46,352 bases of DNA from Methanobacteriota archaeon (GTDB lineage: Archaea; Thermoplasmatota; Poseidoniia; Poseidoniales; Poseidoniaceae), in assembly GCA_002710015.1 (NCBI GenBank), contig PAOW01000026.1, positions 1-46,352 of the forward strand. Direction: 5' to 3'. The notes beneath the pieces were generated by a model. That model searched no databases, had not been told where the DNA came from, and saw only the letters and a program-made list of their open reading frames with translations. Position numbers and translations under genes: made by a program. Every line of letters begins with the position of its first letter. The first letter of the stretch is position 1. This document shows positions 11,701 through 18,818 of this stretch, one piece after another.

Positions 11701-14700
11701 TTATCTAAAATAGCACACGAAGTGTCATATCCTGCTGTAACAGTTCTTACAGAGTCGGTGCCGAAACCAATGTCGACCTTCACTAGTGAGGAAGAATTTG
11801 TGCCAGTTGTGCTGGAATTTCCTAATACCATTTTGCTGCTTCCTCCATTGTAACCCATACACCAGATTTCGCCTAAGTGATTGGTTACACATGTGTGTCT
11901 TTCTCCAGCAGCGATTTCCTCAGGCAGTCCTCCCAGATTCAGATTCATTACTTCTGGCGAATCTACAACTCCACCGCTCTCGATTCTAAATCCAGTTCGA
12001 ATTTGGATGTCGTCAACTGCGACATAATCTCCCATAGCATCATTTGCGGATGATCCATCCTTGATGAACGACCATCGCAAAGTATGAATTCCCGAGCTGA
12101 CGTTTACGGTAGTTGTAGACCAGTTTGTCATCTGCCCTTTGGAAGAGTTTACCTCTACTCCATCAATTGAGAATGATAGCCTGTCATTACAGTTGCTCAG
12201 GGTTGGACATGTGTCGGTCTTGTAATCAAAGGATACGGTTCCATCAGTGAACATTCTGGTTATTGAGAATCCAATATCAGACGATGAGGAATGTCCGCTT
12301 GATTTGAATGAATTGCTACCAGATGAAGCGTCTGTGGTATCAATTGCCCACTGAGATCCAAATTGACCCACAGTACCTTCTAGAGTCCAATCAGAACTGA
12401 TCGTTGATGCTTCAAAGTCGTCATCATAACCGGCTGTTGTATCTTGAACATAATATTCTCCAGTTTGAGAATCTTCACCATCTCCCCAACAATAGATTTG
12501 GCTAGTTGTTGTCGTTACACAGTTGTGATTTGCACCGACTGCTAAGTCAGCTGCAATGTGATTATTAGGTAGAGTTAGAAGGGTTGGATTTTCAGAAGAA
12601 GAAGTCGAACCAATGCCTATTTGCCCTTTGTTGTTTCTCCCCCAACACAATATCTCGCCTGCAGCAGATAGAGCACAAGCGTGGTTCTCCCCAGCGTCTA
12701 TGTCTACAGCTTCAAAGCCAGTAGGCCAAGATATTCCACTGTTTGAACCACCCAATTTGTCGTAGTTGTTATCTCCCCAGCAGTAAATATCTCCGCCATC
12801 TTGAATTGCACATGCGAAATCCATTCCTTGAGTCAGAACACTTGAATCTCCGACAGAAGCTATGTTGTTGATAGTGTCCATGGAATCACAGCGACCATCC
12901 TCATCGAAATCACTCGGGATAGATGAAGAAGACATACGGTCTGTTCCACAAGACAACTCTTGCATTCCAGTCCAACCATCTCCATCAGCATCTACATACA
13001 AACCAGCACCTGCAATTGCAGGATTGTTTACTGCCCATAGTTCACCAGCGCTGACAAGGTGAAGAGAGGTGTAAATGTATCCAGCAGAGTTAATCATCAT
13101 GCCAAACGAATCAGCAGCACCAGGCCATGCTGATATCGCATCACCATCCCATTGACCATTATCTCGAGACATTAAGGTCGATCCGTTTGTGTTGTGAGTA
13201 AACAGAATCCAAGGTGTTCCATCAGCATCAACCTGAATTAAGGCTTGGCTAGTTGTGTTGTTCGAAACCAATTCAGTGCTCCATGAAGAAGAAGCATCAC
13301 AGTTAATTGAACACGATGAATAGTATACCGAAGAAGTTGCGTGGTTGATTGAACTGACATGCAGTGAGCCATCTGGGGCTGCATCAATGCTTACTCGCAT
13401 ATTGACTGCGGATGATGTTTGAGATGTATGAACAGAAATCTGTGCTATGTTATTGCTCTCATCGAAGTAGTATGTTCCCGACTGGTTTACATAAACTCCG
13501 TGAACATTATCTTGCATGTCCATGGTAGAATCCATATCTTTGAGCGATTGTTCAATTGGTGTAGAGCTTACCTCTGACCATGAACTGACTGTAATACAGT
13601 TACCTGAACATTGATAATTTCGCAGGTTGAGTTTGCCAGAATACAAATGAAGGACATCATTTGAATCGATCGTCAAAGAGAAATCTTCCAGGGCATACAG
13701 TCCAGTCAGAATTTGTTCACTCCAAATACCATTTACCTTTGTTGTGTATGTAATTCGATTAGCACCGTTATCCCTCATGTGAACAATGTGTGGGTTGCCC
13801 TCAGAATCTAATACAACATCAACGTCGACAAGGTTGGAATCACTGCCTAGAGTTTCAACTGACCACATTCCGTTGTCATACGCTGCAAATTTCAAGTTTC
13901 CATTTCCTGAATCAAAGTATGCGATGGCAGGGCATCCAGTGGTTGGGATTTCGCCCATTGAAATCAAATCACCAGTGTCGCTAGAATCGGAGTCGAGTCT
14001 CCTGTCAAGTTCATTCCTTTGCTCAGGAACTGCTAGCACATCGCATGAATTATCCTTGACTTCTTCATCAAGTTCTAGAGATAATTCGGTTGTAAAAGGT
14101 AAATCAGTCTGACCATCTCCACGGTCTTCAGTATCTCCATATCCGAGTTGACCGATTCCATTATCACCCCAACAAACAATATCATTGTAACCATTACTCA
14201 TTATCACACAAGTTGTCCCAGCGCCAACCTCTATGTCGTTTACATTGTATGCGAAGTGGTTACTCGAGGAGGTCAATCGAACATGAGGTAGGTTGTTGCC
14301 CATTCCGTTAGTAGATCCCGGACCGGTTCCGCGATTATCTTGACTTCCGTATCCAAGTCTTCCATCCGCACCGTTACCCCAACATTGAACCGTTTTGTAG
14401 TATGAGCTGTATCGGACGATAGCACAAACATGATCTTCTCCAGCATCGATTGATATCACCTCGTAGTTCAGATCAGCATAACTAATCGAAGACATAGAGC
14501 CTCCAGAACCGTCTCCCACATTTATTGTGGATTCAATACCCAATTGTCCGAAATCATTCAATCCCCAACAGAATGCTCTGTCAGTCCCGCTGTCGTCAAC
14601 GACAGCACAAGTGAACCCATCACCTGCTGTGATTGCGCTAGAAGTTCCAGGTAGGTCTAGGAAGTCCAAGTTGTCTCCCATCTCTCCTGCACTGTCTCCG

Positions 14701-15527
14701 ATGTCTGTTGTTGAATCCAATCCAAGTTGCCCGTTATCGTTGCCACCCCAGCAGGATACACTGTTGTTGTCCCAAACAACACAGGTGTGGTCCCAGCCCA
14801 GAGCCATGCTATCGATAGTGCGGCCGGTAGGCACGCTCGTGACTGCGAAGTTGCTTCCAATTTCGCTTGGTGCGTCTCCTCTATGAGCAGTGTCGCCAAG
14901 ACCAAGTTGTCCCTTGGAGTTGTCTCCCCAGCAGATTAGGTCATTGTTGTCCATGACTGCACATGTGTGACTCTTTCCAGCTTCAATCATTGTAGCATGT
15001 CGGCCAGTAGGGAATTGCAAGAACGGCAACGTGTCGCCAGTCTCCAAGTATCCATCACCAAAGCCGCCATCATTTGTTGAGTATCCCAGTCCCAATACTG
15101 ATGATTCTCCCCAGCACTTGACTGAGCCGTTGGTGAATAGTGCACAAGAATGCTTGTCGCCCATGACAATCTTGTCTACCGATGCATTGGTTCCTAGGTT
15201 AACAAACGGCAAGTCAGTACCAGTTTCATCACTACTGTCTCCGATGTTTTGTGTGTTACCAAGGCCCAGTTGACCATCACTTCCATCACCCCAGCACTTG
15301 ATGTTGCCTGATGCTCCGATTGCACAGGCCGAATCCAATCCAAGAGCGAGGGAGTCTGCATTACCAGTTTGCCCCGCACCCATCGCTACATTTTCGTTAA
15401 GTTCTTCTTCAATAGGTGGCGAGGAATCGCTTGATTTGAAGTTCTGATCAGCAAACGGAGTCATGGGCATTAGAACCATGATCAGCGTCAGCATAAAGGC
15501 CGATGTGCGTAGTGAAACTGGGCGCAT
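2730..15527 (-). CDS. Giant membrane-anchored surface protein with RCC1 propellers, Ig-like and TSP3-like repeats and a cytoplasmic HhH tail
   Basis: One uninterrupted 4265-residue frame. A signal peptide covers residues 1-27. Seven RCC1-like units lie at about 60-485, each with a Cys pair ending in CWG. Residues 500-880 are beta-propeller-like with repeated 'DSEGNPHIV' type strands. Fourteen more RCC1 units fill 895-1856, interrupted by a jelly-roll (MAM/LamG-like) insert at 1033-1180. D-x-D-G-D-G calcium-binding (thrombospondin-3-like) repeats lie at 1856-1975 and 3330-3745. SBBP-like propeller blades occupy 1975-2900, with putative Ig (He_PIG-like) units at 2380-2430 and 2960-3480. One membrane span lies at about 3756-3780, followed by a beta-rich domain, an Ala/Glu/Lys helix at 3910-4110 and a helix-hairpin-helix motif (RIKGVGPFIEDKLNALGIY) near 4200. 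It is probably an adhesin or surface scaffold; the exact role is unknown. A weak TATA-like GCTTAAACC lies 31-39 bases before the ATG. MscS copy 1 overlaps its stop. Confidence 0.9.
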   Translation of the reverse strand: MRPVSLRTSAFMLTLIMVLMPMTPFADQNFKSSDSSPPIEEELNENVAMGAGQTGNADSLALGLDSACAIGASGNIKCWGDGSDGQLGLGNTQNIGDSSDETGTDLPFVNLGTNASVDKIVMGDKHSCALFTNGSVKCWGESSVLGLGYSTNDGGFGDGYLETGDTLPFLQFPTGRHATMIEAGKSHTCAVMDNNDLICWGDNSKGQLGLGDTAHRGDAPSEIGSNFAVTSVPTGRTIDSMALGWDHTCVVWDNNSVSCWGGNDNGQLGLDSTTDIGDSAGEMGDNLDFLDLPGTSSAITAGDGFTCAVVDDSGTDRAFCWGLNDFGQLGIESTINVGDGSGGSMSSISYADLNYEVISIDAGEDHVCAIVRYSSYYKTVQCWGNGADGRLGYGSQDNRGTGPGSTNGMGNNLPHVRLTSSSNHFAYNVNDIEVGAGTTCVIMSNGYNDIVCWGDNGIGQLGYGDTEDRGDGQTDLPFTTELSLELDEEVKDNSCDVLAVPEQRNELDRRLDSDSSDTGDLISMGEIPTTGCPAIAYFDSGNGNLKFAAYDNGMWSVETLGSDSNLVDVDVVLDSEGNPHIVHMRDNGANRITYTTKVNGIWSEQILTGLYALEDFSLTIDSNDVLHLYSGKLNLRNYQCSGNCITVSSWSEVSSTPIEQSLKDMDSTMDMQDNVHGVYVNQSGTYYFDESNNIAQISVHTSQTSSAVNMRVSIDAAPDGSLHVSSINHATSSVYYSSCSINCDASSSWSTELVSNNTTSQALIQVDADGTPWILFTHNTNGSTLMSRDNGQWDGDAISAWPGAADSFGMMINSAGYIYTSLHLVSAGELWAVNNPAIAGAGLYVDADGDGWTGMQELSCGTDRMSSSSIPSDFDEDGRCDSMDTINNIASVGDSSVLTQGMDFACAIQDGGDIYCWGDNNYDKLGGSNSGISWPTGFEAVDIDAGENHACALSAAGEILCWGRNNKGQIGIGSTSSSENPTLLTLPNNHIAADLAVGANHNCVTTTTSQIYCWGDGEDSQTGEYYVQDTTAGYDDDFEASTISSDWTLEGTVGQFGSQWAIDTTDASSGSNSFKSSGHSSSSDIGFSITRMFTDGTVSFDYKTDTCPTLSNCNDRLSFSIDGVEVNSSKGQMTNWSTTTVNVSSGIHTLRWSFIKDGSSANDAMGDYVAVDDIQIRTGFRIESGGVVDSPEVMNLNLGGLPEEIAAGERHTCVTNHLGEIWCMGYNGGSSKMVLGNSSTTGTNSSSLVKVDIGFGTDSVRTVTAGYDTSCAILDNSTQAVCWGQRSDWMDTAGNTRSGELLLGSSSPSNSGTEVDLGSAGDRIYSISMGEYHACAVVENSVECWGVEESGSFGQGSSTTAAYSTPQTISVPSGLTAKQIVIEHSTDSTCGVFEDSAGASSVICWGDETAVGYSSSSSVTTLADSPVEDGDGDGISLSETAQTPYDIIDIQSGQGHTCALSRQGLIKCWGWNGVGQLSMPSTSTNLGDDADEMGVNLPYIDLGANVTASQISVGKYHNCAVVQSSVDSSINGKVMCWGQNQQRQSNISSSNNYELTPKIISQFSNDVIKIAAASDVTCALKLSGEIYCMGSNNDRAIGQSWAYNYGYDVATSLDYSTSGKYVDLYASSSNSGAICATSATGAIKCWGDGYLISQTSGSQYVFYDFNGILTSDFSFGADHACLVVSAVTELHDETTRSIGAGDIVCWGSGSYGQTGQGSSSSYGTNNDIQTATSINFNGTLMTDVEASQDHSCSISSSGDVYCWGYGINGRLGYGNTNSLGDNSNELPFQTAVDLEGSAKLIALTDTSTCAVMTDNEVYCWGSGGYGRTGHENTDDTGDQNNEMGVNLAPTDLHMRPTDFDLDGVIDPWDTDDDNDGTLDVDDDFRLDPCAVLDTDDDGMPDSIYAACTTSLIEDLDDDNDNWNDTDEEACVSNSKDSTSIPLDLDGDGTCDYTDTDDDGDGWSDADEQACERKEWNTRILTSSYTWGDYGLSPDYPTGIIFAPNSHGYEYEVTGLSNSQKHMRVFGFTDTNIESGSTTGSNMIGTISGANNYQAGFDYEAYGQGAYVVDDEKLRFLEFGSPHTTLYSNPTLVYTFDTNHEGQHHDLSVATDGTVYMTTHDEIVRISPGGITSEIAYPTGVSTSTLNAEYKQIAVDSNLDIHLLAYHESATRIYTWIYDTSSGTWNSGIDAGSGTVSDVGPGRSSFTVDSSNQPHMALMKGSGPNDANSFVTYQYYDNSGSNWINRFTDQTPSGNEGVSLELDSSDNVHIAWIDYTNKSAYHTKLSSSSNAQTTTQVISHSNGNGFNQYHSSLDITIAAGDDPWISWSPYSASYNQYNRLAYYGSAIDYSRDSTVYPSDYDGDGTCDMLETATLDYGTNDIIFEMEMDISYMPEYPAMMPTGVAISPSLPAGLTLDATTGEISGRVTSTDFSGSIYTITTTSGVEAWSKNLTIKSTMENPLYTGYQSLFTGSYSDQTSAKTAFASNGEIVTLERYSSTSSIQVDGIAAGGNHDSNDIVLSMREPAGNDYLWAKSIRGNGFYIEDVDVDDNGNIYALFQATATSSDPVEFNFDGVTIDNNGKETVILAKWDYYGNLQWAINTESSGTSSTDSASISREANDESSEMDLDKSTGDVVIIAKGKTANDDLRFGGMQVGPFGTCLTTLQPWVAKVNTNGQVQWTSVGKSNPTNCRATYEHQVVLHHDGSVTAAGHVSASTSQWDYDFGSSSATYSGGNYAGRASSWIAHADSSGNWLWAENVTTERSNIGQSYEHYFTMDKFSDDTLFFAYVNDREYCTDLEFAGSSSSSAPTSSNRYCLHIATMNHTSSDVISLETRIGWDANTESYKSDSIYSAVDSNDIAHVLIDTHSIYGHDLRTIAFDKDLNLAYDVISTYWSTSHYTTDFGLDNSDSIYFTGYHGSKFMHMTASLLSKCGSGNINCVGVDSWAPGQTSGQTGYQHQLYRFWGDFDHEINYNSPSEGTSTTFKMIGKYGGSIATYSLNNSLGVTNSAALPCGLSFNTGTGYISGTPQNGCTDTANETYTITVNHGSTSYAWDRSQSLEVTFGISPALPVVSYNPADTTQSYTRGVAITPIAPTGITNSANLHHFTTYPPLPAGLSVNSTGHITGTPTANQSTAIFKVKSCNSWNVCSAGVPFTITVNEPAPVISYAESEYEFFKDVPITPVVPTSTGGVPSSWDISPALPTGLSLRGDGAIVGIPFVDSPATNYTIWANNTGGSGTTVLEITINGTGIFINYPYNTAELAQYSPMMALYPSTSGAAIVSWSIEPTLPSGIFFGTNNGTIWGTPSTLSQSAVYTINATGVEDYGTATVTISVLTDTDLDGIPDVNDDDKDGDGWSNADETNCQTDEMDENDYPSDIDQDRVCDLLDNSDDRAIIVIYLKDSVELSLNSAMDPLVPITAGGDITSWAIYPALPLGLEFDGIMPGRSTSETGTISGTPTELSSATLYTIWANNSNSGQSGTFQLTLGVLEDTDGDGTPDVYDDDMDGDGWSNEMENLCGEDPQDASSTPIDTDGDSLCNYIDDDDDNDSYIDTEEIMCNSNTLDSESIPIDDDNDGVCDALQSDRDFDGWADGPEESCGSDPDDASSVPTDSDGDMICDSQDDDRDGDGVGNNVDDFPDDRSASRDTDGDGDPDSLSGSSTTGLKEDFDDDNDGVHDADEVECGTDPLDDSDFPTDSESCDALEVDTDGDGWSDADEDRCGSDARDADSIPDDIKDDGVTCVSAKSDSKKDSDSSSSTMWWICVCLPLLLLLLLVPLMYLARERGDSLLVMVGYKNGPEPENTTARPNFVSGSGTKNDPFVLKSVSVENFGDSAVSKETITISKLDPDSLVLITDLAAATNRGRFNMDSIIVEGNPDEKGSGSIVFQLEFDDNVTEEDVSGVYTGQIRVGSSSVYILWEVTVGDPAADELAAADMRAAQLRDEEKAELKAIEEAEAKERAEKEAAEKRAKEEAEAKAKAEKEAAEKKAKEEAEAKAKAEKEAAEAMAKAEEEAAEAKAKAEKEAAEAMAKAEEEAAEKLRLAEEKAAAAEAKAKAAEEKAAAEKKAKEEAEDAARVAAEKAAQERLEQMEKEMEERRKKLEQMDEAARKKEEELLRISEKAKSIDFTTLGVAARSVASKPVEKGATEVSIGDTSDFEETGTAWVQDDEGGMNISWTGKTATALTGVKGLKRGFAAAATVTASDDLQRIKGVGPFIEDKLNALGIYTFEQVGNMTAEIEEQVNIAIEFFPGRIKRDKWANQARKFAKQK
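3431..3562 (-). repeat. Tandem 66-base repeat inside the helical tail of the giant gene
   Basis: Two copies of a 66-base unit (3431-3496 and 3497-3562) are identical over their first 58 bases. They encode two 22-residue blocks, each made of two 11-residue units of the type AEAMAKAEEEA / AEAKAKAEKEA. Further 57-base (19-residue) units of the type AEKKAKEEAEAKAKAEKEA lie just downstream on the plus coordinate, 3563-3680. The 11-residue period suits a long straight helix or right-handed coiled coil. Copy number could vary between strains by slippage. Confidence 0.8.
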
Positions 15528-15588
15528 GTCTCACGCGTGGGCGAGTGCGCTCATTAGGTTTAAGCCCAATCATGATAGGTTTTTCCTA

Positions 15589-16278
15589 TTATTTTCCAAT
15601 TGAATTGATTATCTTTGATTCGGCCGATTGCAGGTGCTCACTAACCGTTGCTTGCTTGATATTCAAAGCAGCCGCAATCTCTCGCTGAGTGCATCCTCTG
15701 GGAAGACTGTAATATCCCATTTCTATCGCTTTGTCAAGAACGATTCTTTGTTTGTGTGGCAGGTAATCATTGAACTCAGGATTGTGCATAGATTCAGCTC
15801 CAAGTTTAACAAAAAATCCATTCCCAACAAGGTCAGAAAATCGTTCACGAACTCTAGTCAATCCTGCCTTAGTTCCTCTGATAGTTAGTGTAAAACCATT
15901 CTGGCCAAGCATAGTTGGATTAACCCACCATGCTTCATTATCCTCACAGAACATCATAGCAATCGGGCCACTAAGATGCACTTTAGCCAATGCAGAGTTT
16001 TTAGTGATTGATTTTATTTCCAAAATTTCCATTGCTTCGTGCTTTTTATTCAGAACCTTTCGGTCATTAAATTCCAGTTTGACGTAACACAATAGACCAT
16101 CAGGCCTTTTTTCGATGAGGGTTATGAATTCACTTAGCAAAAACGAGTTCGCTAGTTTAGAACCAGAAAGGGAAGAACCAGCTTGTAAACTCATTTCGAC
16201 TTGCATGTATCGTAGATCGAGATTGCTTTCAACTGCAAGTCTGTCACTCACGTGATCACTGCCTTCAGTCGTCGCCAC
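15589..16278 (-). CDS. HTH_10 (bacterio-opsin activator type) transcriptional regulator, copy 2
   Basis: A 229-residue paralogue of the regulator at 778-1431. An N-terminal alpha/beta domain (about 20-160) is followed by an HTH_10 domain at about 172-225, with MGYYSLPRGCTQREIAAALN and a recognition helix KQATVSEHL. The family binds DNA; the inducer is unknown. The chosen GTG start (16278) overlaps the upstream MscS gene by 14 bases, which suggests co-transcription and translational coupling. An in-frame GTG at 16251 and an ATG at residue 25 are alternatives. The stop is 61 bases before the start of the giant gene, on the same strand, so the giant gene could be its target or a read-through partner. 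A 5-bp inverted repeat with a five-base loop (15575-15589) overlaps the stop. Confidence 0.82.
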   Translation of the reverse strand: MATTEGSDHVSDRLAVESNLDLRYMQVEMSLQAGSSLSGSKLANSFLLSEFITLIEKRPDGLLCYVKLEFNDRKVLNKKHEAMEILEIKSITKNSALAKVHLSGPIAMMFCEDNEAWWVNPTMLGQNGFTLTIRGTKAGLTRVRERFSDLVGNGFFVKLGAESMHNPEFNDYLPHKQRIVLDKAIEMGYYSLPRGCTQREIAAALNIKQATVSEHLQSAESKIINSIGK

Positions 16279-17569
16279 CGGCTTCGAACATACTCAACAA
16301 ACTGTTGAGTTCTCTCAGGTCTTCCTCAAGTAGATTACGTGTCTTCTTGTCTAAGTCTGGGTCTGCAAGTTTTTCATTTATGATTTCGATTTCTTCCTTA
16401 GCCGCAGCCCGTTCTTTGTTGAGTTGCTTGTCTTCCTTGACCATTTGCATTCGGGCCTTTCTAATGCTTACATTCTTCCTAGTTTTGTTGAATGCCGCAC
16501 TAGCCTTACCTGAAATTTCAACAGAGGTTGGGAATGGAATTTCGATACCTTCGGATTTGAACCTTTCATCTATGTTTTTCAATAACCAATCACGCGCTAC
16601 ATACTCGTCAGAGTAATCTTCGACCCAGCCATACATCCTGAAGATTTTAGCAAAGTCTCCTAACTCGATTAACAAGACTCTTGGTTCTGGCTTCTTTATG
16701 ACATATGGACAATCCCTCATTAGTTGAAGAGTAGTATACTTCACATGTGAAATATCCTCATCATAAGACACACCAATGTCCTGGACTAGAGAGATTCTCC
16801 TTCCAACTCCGTCTCCTCCACCACGTGCGTGGTTTATGACGGTGGAATTAACTAAGCTGTTGTTAGGAATCACGACTAAGTTTTCTTCATGTGTTAGTAT
16901 CTTTGTGGAAAGTATTCCCACCGAGACTACTGATCCCATTTTACCCTCAACTTCTATCCTATCTCCAACCTCGAATGGTTGGTCTAGTGCTAGCATGAAT
17001 GAATTCACAATGTTTCCTAAAGTCTGTTGCATTGCTAAACCTATGATAAGGGAAAATACCGCTAAGGATGCTAGAACACCGAATAACTCGATTCCAAGCT
17101 CGGACAATGCGAGGTATAGGCCACCAAACCAAACCGCTGCACGGAATATGAAAATTATGAGCGAGTTACTACCCGAGACGGTGACACTTGAGGGGTCTGA
17201 GAATTTGTCCATAATTACTGGAACCATTATCATTAACGATACGCTCAAAATTGAAGACGAGATGATTATGTATGTAGCATCGAAGAAAGGTGTCATCGAT
17301 TTTGCAAAACTGTCATCTGATCCTAGGACCCAATTCATTGTGAATTGAATACCTAGTAGGAATGTGAATATGTATGTCCTTTTTGAGACGGGAGTATACA
17401 ATTTATCGTCCCAACTAGCTTCTGTTTTACGAACGAAGTCGAGAACGACTTTTTTCATGAATAGCCTAACGATTCCCAGTACAATTAGAGTGGAGACAAT
17501 ACCTACAATCCATTGTGCCCAAGCATCCAAATCATTCAGCCAGTCGATGGCGTTCCCAACCTGAGACAT
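16265..17569 (-). CDS. MscS-family mechanosensitive ion channel, copy 2
   Basis: A 434-residue paralogue of the channel at 1432-2733, alike over its whole length. Hydrophobic spans lie at about 18-38, 66-84, 98-120 and 137-160. The pore helix runs at about 163-194, then QPFEVGDRIEVEGKMGSVVS and VVIPNN of the beta domain. A lysine/glutamate-rich coiled coil covers about 360-430. The predicted role is tension-gated solute release. The ATG at 17569 opens a three-gene minus-strand run (channel, HTH_10 copy 2, giant protein). No convincing TATA box is visible upstream. Confidence 0.88.
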   Translation of the reverse strand: MSQVGNAIDWLNDLDAWAQWIVGIVSTLIVLGIVRLFMKKVVLDFVRKTEASWDDKLYTPVSKRTYIFTFLLGIQFTMNWVLGSDDSFAKSMTPFFDATYIIISSSILSVSLMIMVPVIMDKFSDPSSVTVSGSNSLIIFIFRAAVWFGGLYLALSELGIELFGVLASLAVFSLIIGLAMQQTLGNIVNSFMLALDQPFEVGDRIEVEGKMGSVVSVGILSTKILTHEENLVVIPNNSLVNSTVINHARGGGDGVGRRISLVQDIGVSYDEDISHVKYTTLQLMRDCPYVIKKPEPRVLLIELGDFAKIFRMYGWVEDYSDEYVARDWLLKNIDERFKSEGIEIPFPTSVEISGKASAAFNKTRKNVSIRKARMQMVKEDKQLNKERAAAKEEIEIINEKLADPDLDKKTRNLLEEDLRELNSLLSMFEAGGDD

Positions 17570-17762
17570 GGACGGGCGGGCACATAACTCTAATGAAAGG
17601 TTTCCCTATCAAAGTTAATCCGTACTAAGTGTTGAATTAATGAGTCGGGTTATGATAATACACGCATTTAGATTAGGAAAATAATCCTTGATAAATAGTT
17701 GAACTTTAGGTTATATCGCGGGCCGTAACTTTAGTGGCGGAGTAATTGCTGTCGCGATAGCC

Positions 17763-18104
17763 TTGCTTATGCTGGCAGCAATTCCCAACAATTATGTCAC
17801 CAACATGGAGATTTCTGCTGGTAACTCTCAAAAAGAATCCAGTATAATTTCTAACCCAACAGTTTCACCAAGCTCAACAACCATCCGTCTAGCAAATAAT
17901 TCTTTGATGAGCAATGTTACGTTTTCATATTCCACATCTTCAAGCGGACAAATTATTCCTTCAGATAATATCTCCCTAGTCCATGATATTAGGAGTGGAG
18001 GAGGTTCTAGTTTACCCGATGCCTTCGTTAGTCTAGGAAACGAGTTGCTGTTTGCCGCTAATGACGGGATAGTTGGCGAAGAATTGTGGAAATCGGACGA
18101 TTAG
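17763..18104 (+). pseudogene. Truncated ELWxxDGT-repeat protein fragment
   Basis: A 113-codon frame with a signal-peptide-like hydrophobic stretch (IAVAIALLMLAAIP when read from before the TTG), a Ser/Thr/Asn-rich spacer and then VSLGNELLFAANDGIVGEEL followed by WKSDD and a stop. The family motif would continue ELWKSDGT, so the protein ends in the middle of its first repeat. There is no ATG before the hydrophobic stretch: the only ATG is inside it, and the TTG at 17763 already cuts it. Both ends therefore look eroded. The region 17570-17762 holds AT-rich sequence with TATA-like GATAAATA (17690) and GTTATATC (17710) but no other gene. It could also be a short secreted protein with a non-standard start. 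Confidence 0.55.
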
Positions 18105-18142
18105 TTCAAACAGTGTTGTTTGGAGTATTGAAGAACTTCAAG

Positions 18143-18664
18143 TTATACTTCAACAACGTGGAAGATGTCGTGCTTCTGGTCACCACCGCTCTCGATTTTC
18201 TCGTAGTAGCCTTCTATGATTAATTCCTCAAAGACTTCCAGGTAGGCATCTTCCTCTTCGATATCTCCAGCTTCGAAATCGACTTTTTGAATGCTCCAAA
18301 TGTCTTTTCTCTTCAGCCTTCGGTTCTGTGGATATTCCTGTTCGAACTTCATTGACTTGTATCTCAAGAATAACTCGACATGGCATTGAAGTTGGTCCTT
18401 TAGTTCTGCTTTCTTTTCTTTCTGTTGTTCTTCTTCCACAGATAGTTCTGCCAGTTCAACGTGTGCTTGTCCTACTATGTCTGCAATTTTGTCTAGGTTT
18501 ATCTCCATCTCAGGGTCCCAGAGTGGAAATTGATCATAATTTTCTCTATACATCAAATCGATTTCTAACCTAAAATCATCGTACTCTACATCTAACTCAT
18601 GCTGGGTGATGTAATGGTCAAAGTTAACTTCCAAAATAGCGTCATATAAATCCTGAGTGTTCAT
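18143..18664 (-). CDS. Acidic cytosolic protein of unknown function
   Basis: A 173-residue protein from the ATG at 18664, which follows a purine-rich GGAGAG. The frame extends upstream to 18766, but that extra part overlaps the likely promoter and is Arg-rich and unlike the rest. The protein is strongly acidic and probably mostly helical, with a Glu/Gln/Lys-rich segment in the middle. There is no signal peptide, membrane span or cysteine motif. The last third (about 130-165) has a winged-helix-like look ending in EELIIEGYYEKIES, but I do not recognise a family. It lies alone between the ELW fragment and the acyl-CoA synthetase. Confidence 0.65.
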   Translation of the reverse strand: MNTQDLYDAILEVNFDHYITQHELDVEYDDFRLEIDLMYRENYDQFPLWDPEMEINLDKIADIVGQAHVELAELSVEEEQQKEKKAELKDQLQCHVELFLRYKSMKFEQEYPQNRRLKRKDIWSIQKVDFEAGDIEEEDAYLEVFEELIIEGYYEKIESGGDQKHDIFHVVEV

Positions 18665-18683
18665 ACAATTTCTCTCCTGCCCA

Positions 18684-18752
18684 ACGGCTTTTCTTTGCCG
18701 TCCGAAGCGGTCTAAGAATATTTCTGAAATACTGCAACGAGGGGTTATAAAT
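18684..18752 (-). promoter_or_regulatory. Putative promoter and leader hairpin of the orphan gene at 18143
   Basis: On the minus strand a TATA-like ATTTATAA lies at 18745-18752. Transcription would begin near 18720, leaving a leader of roughly 55-60 bases before the ATG at 18664. In that leader ACGGC (18697-18701) pairs with GCCGT (18684-18688) around an eight-base loop. The TATA box is plausible; the hairpin is short and may mean nothing. Confidence 0.4.
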
Positions 18753-18818
18753 CTACGTAAAAACATGTGTCAAATGTTGTCGCCACAAGGGCGGAATTTA
18801 ACCACTGGTTTTCTCAAA

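Noticed and set aside
15575..15589. Short inverted repeat ATAGG/CCTAT at the end of HTH_10 copy 2 as a terminator
   Set aside because: Only 5 bp and no U-tract after it on the minus strand; too weak to list as a feature.
16776..17348. 190-codon plus-strand frame
   Set aside because: Lies wholly inside MscS copy 2 and has no family features.
18665..18766. 34-residue N-terminal extension of the orphan at 18143
   Set aside because: It is Arg-rich and unlike the acidic protein, covers the likely TATA box and leader, and the ATG at 18664 has a purine-rich site before it.
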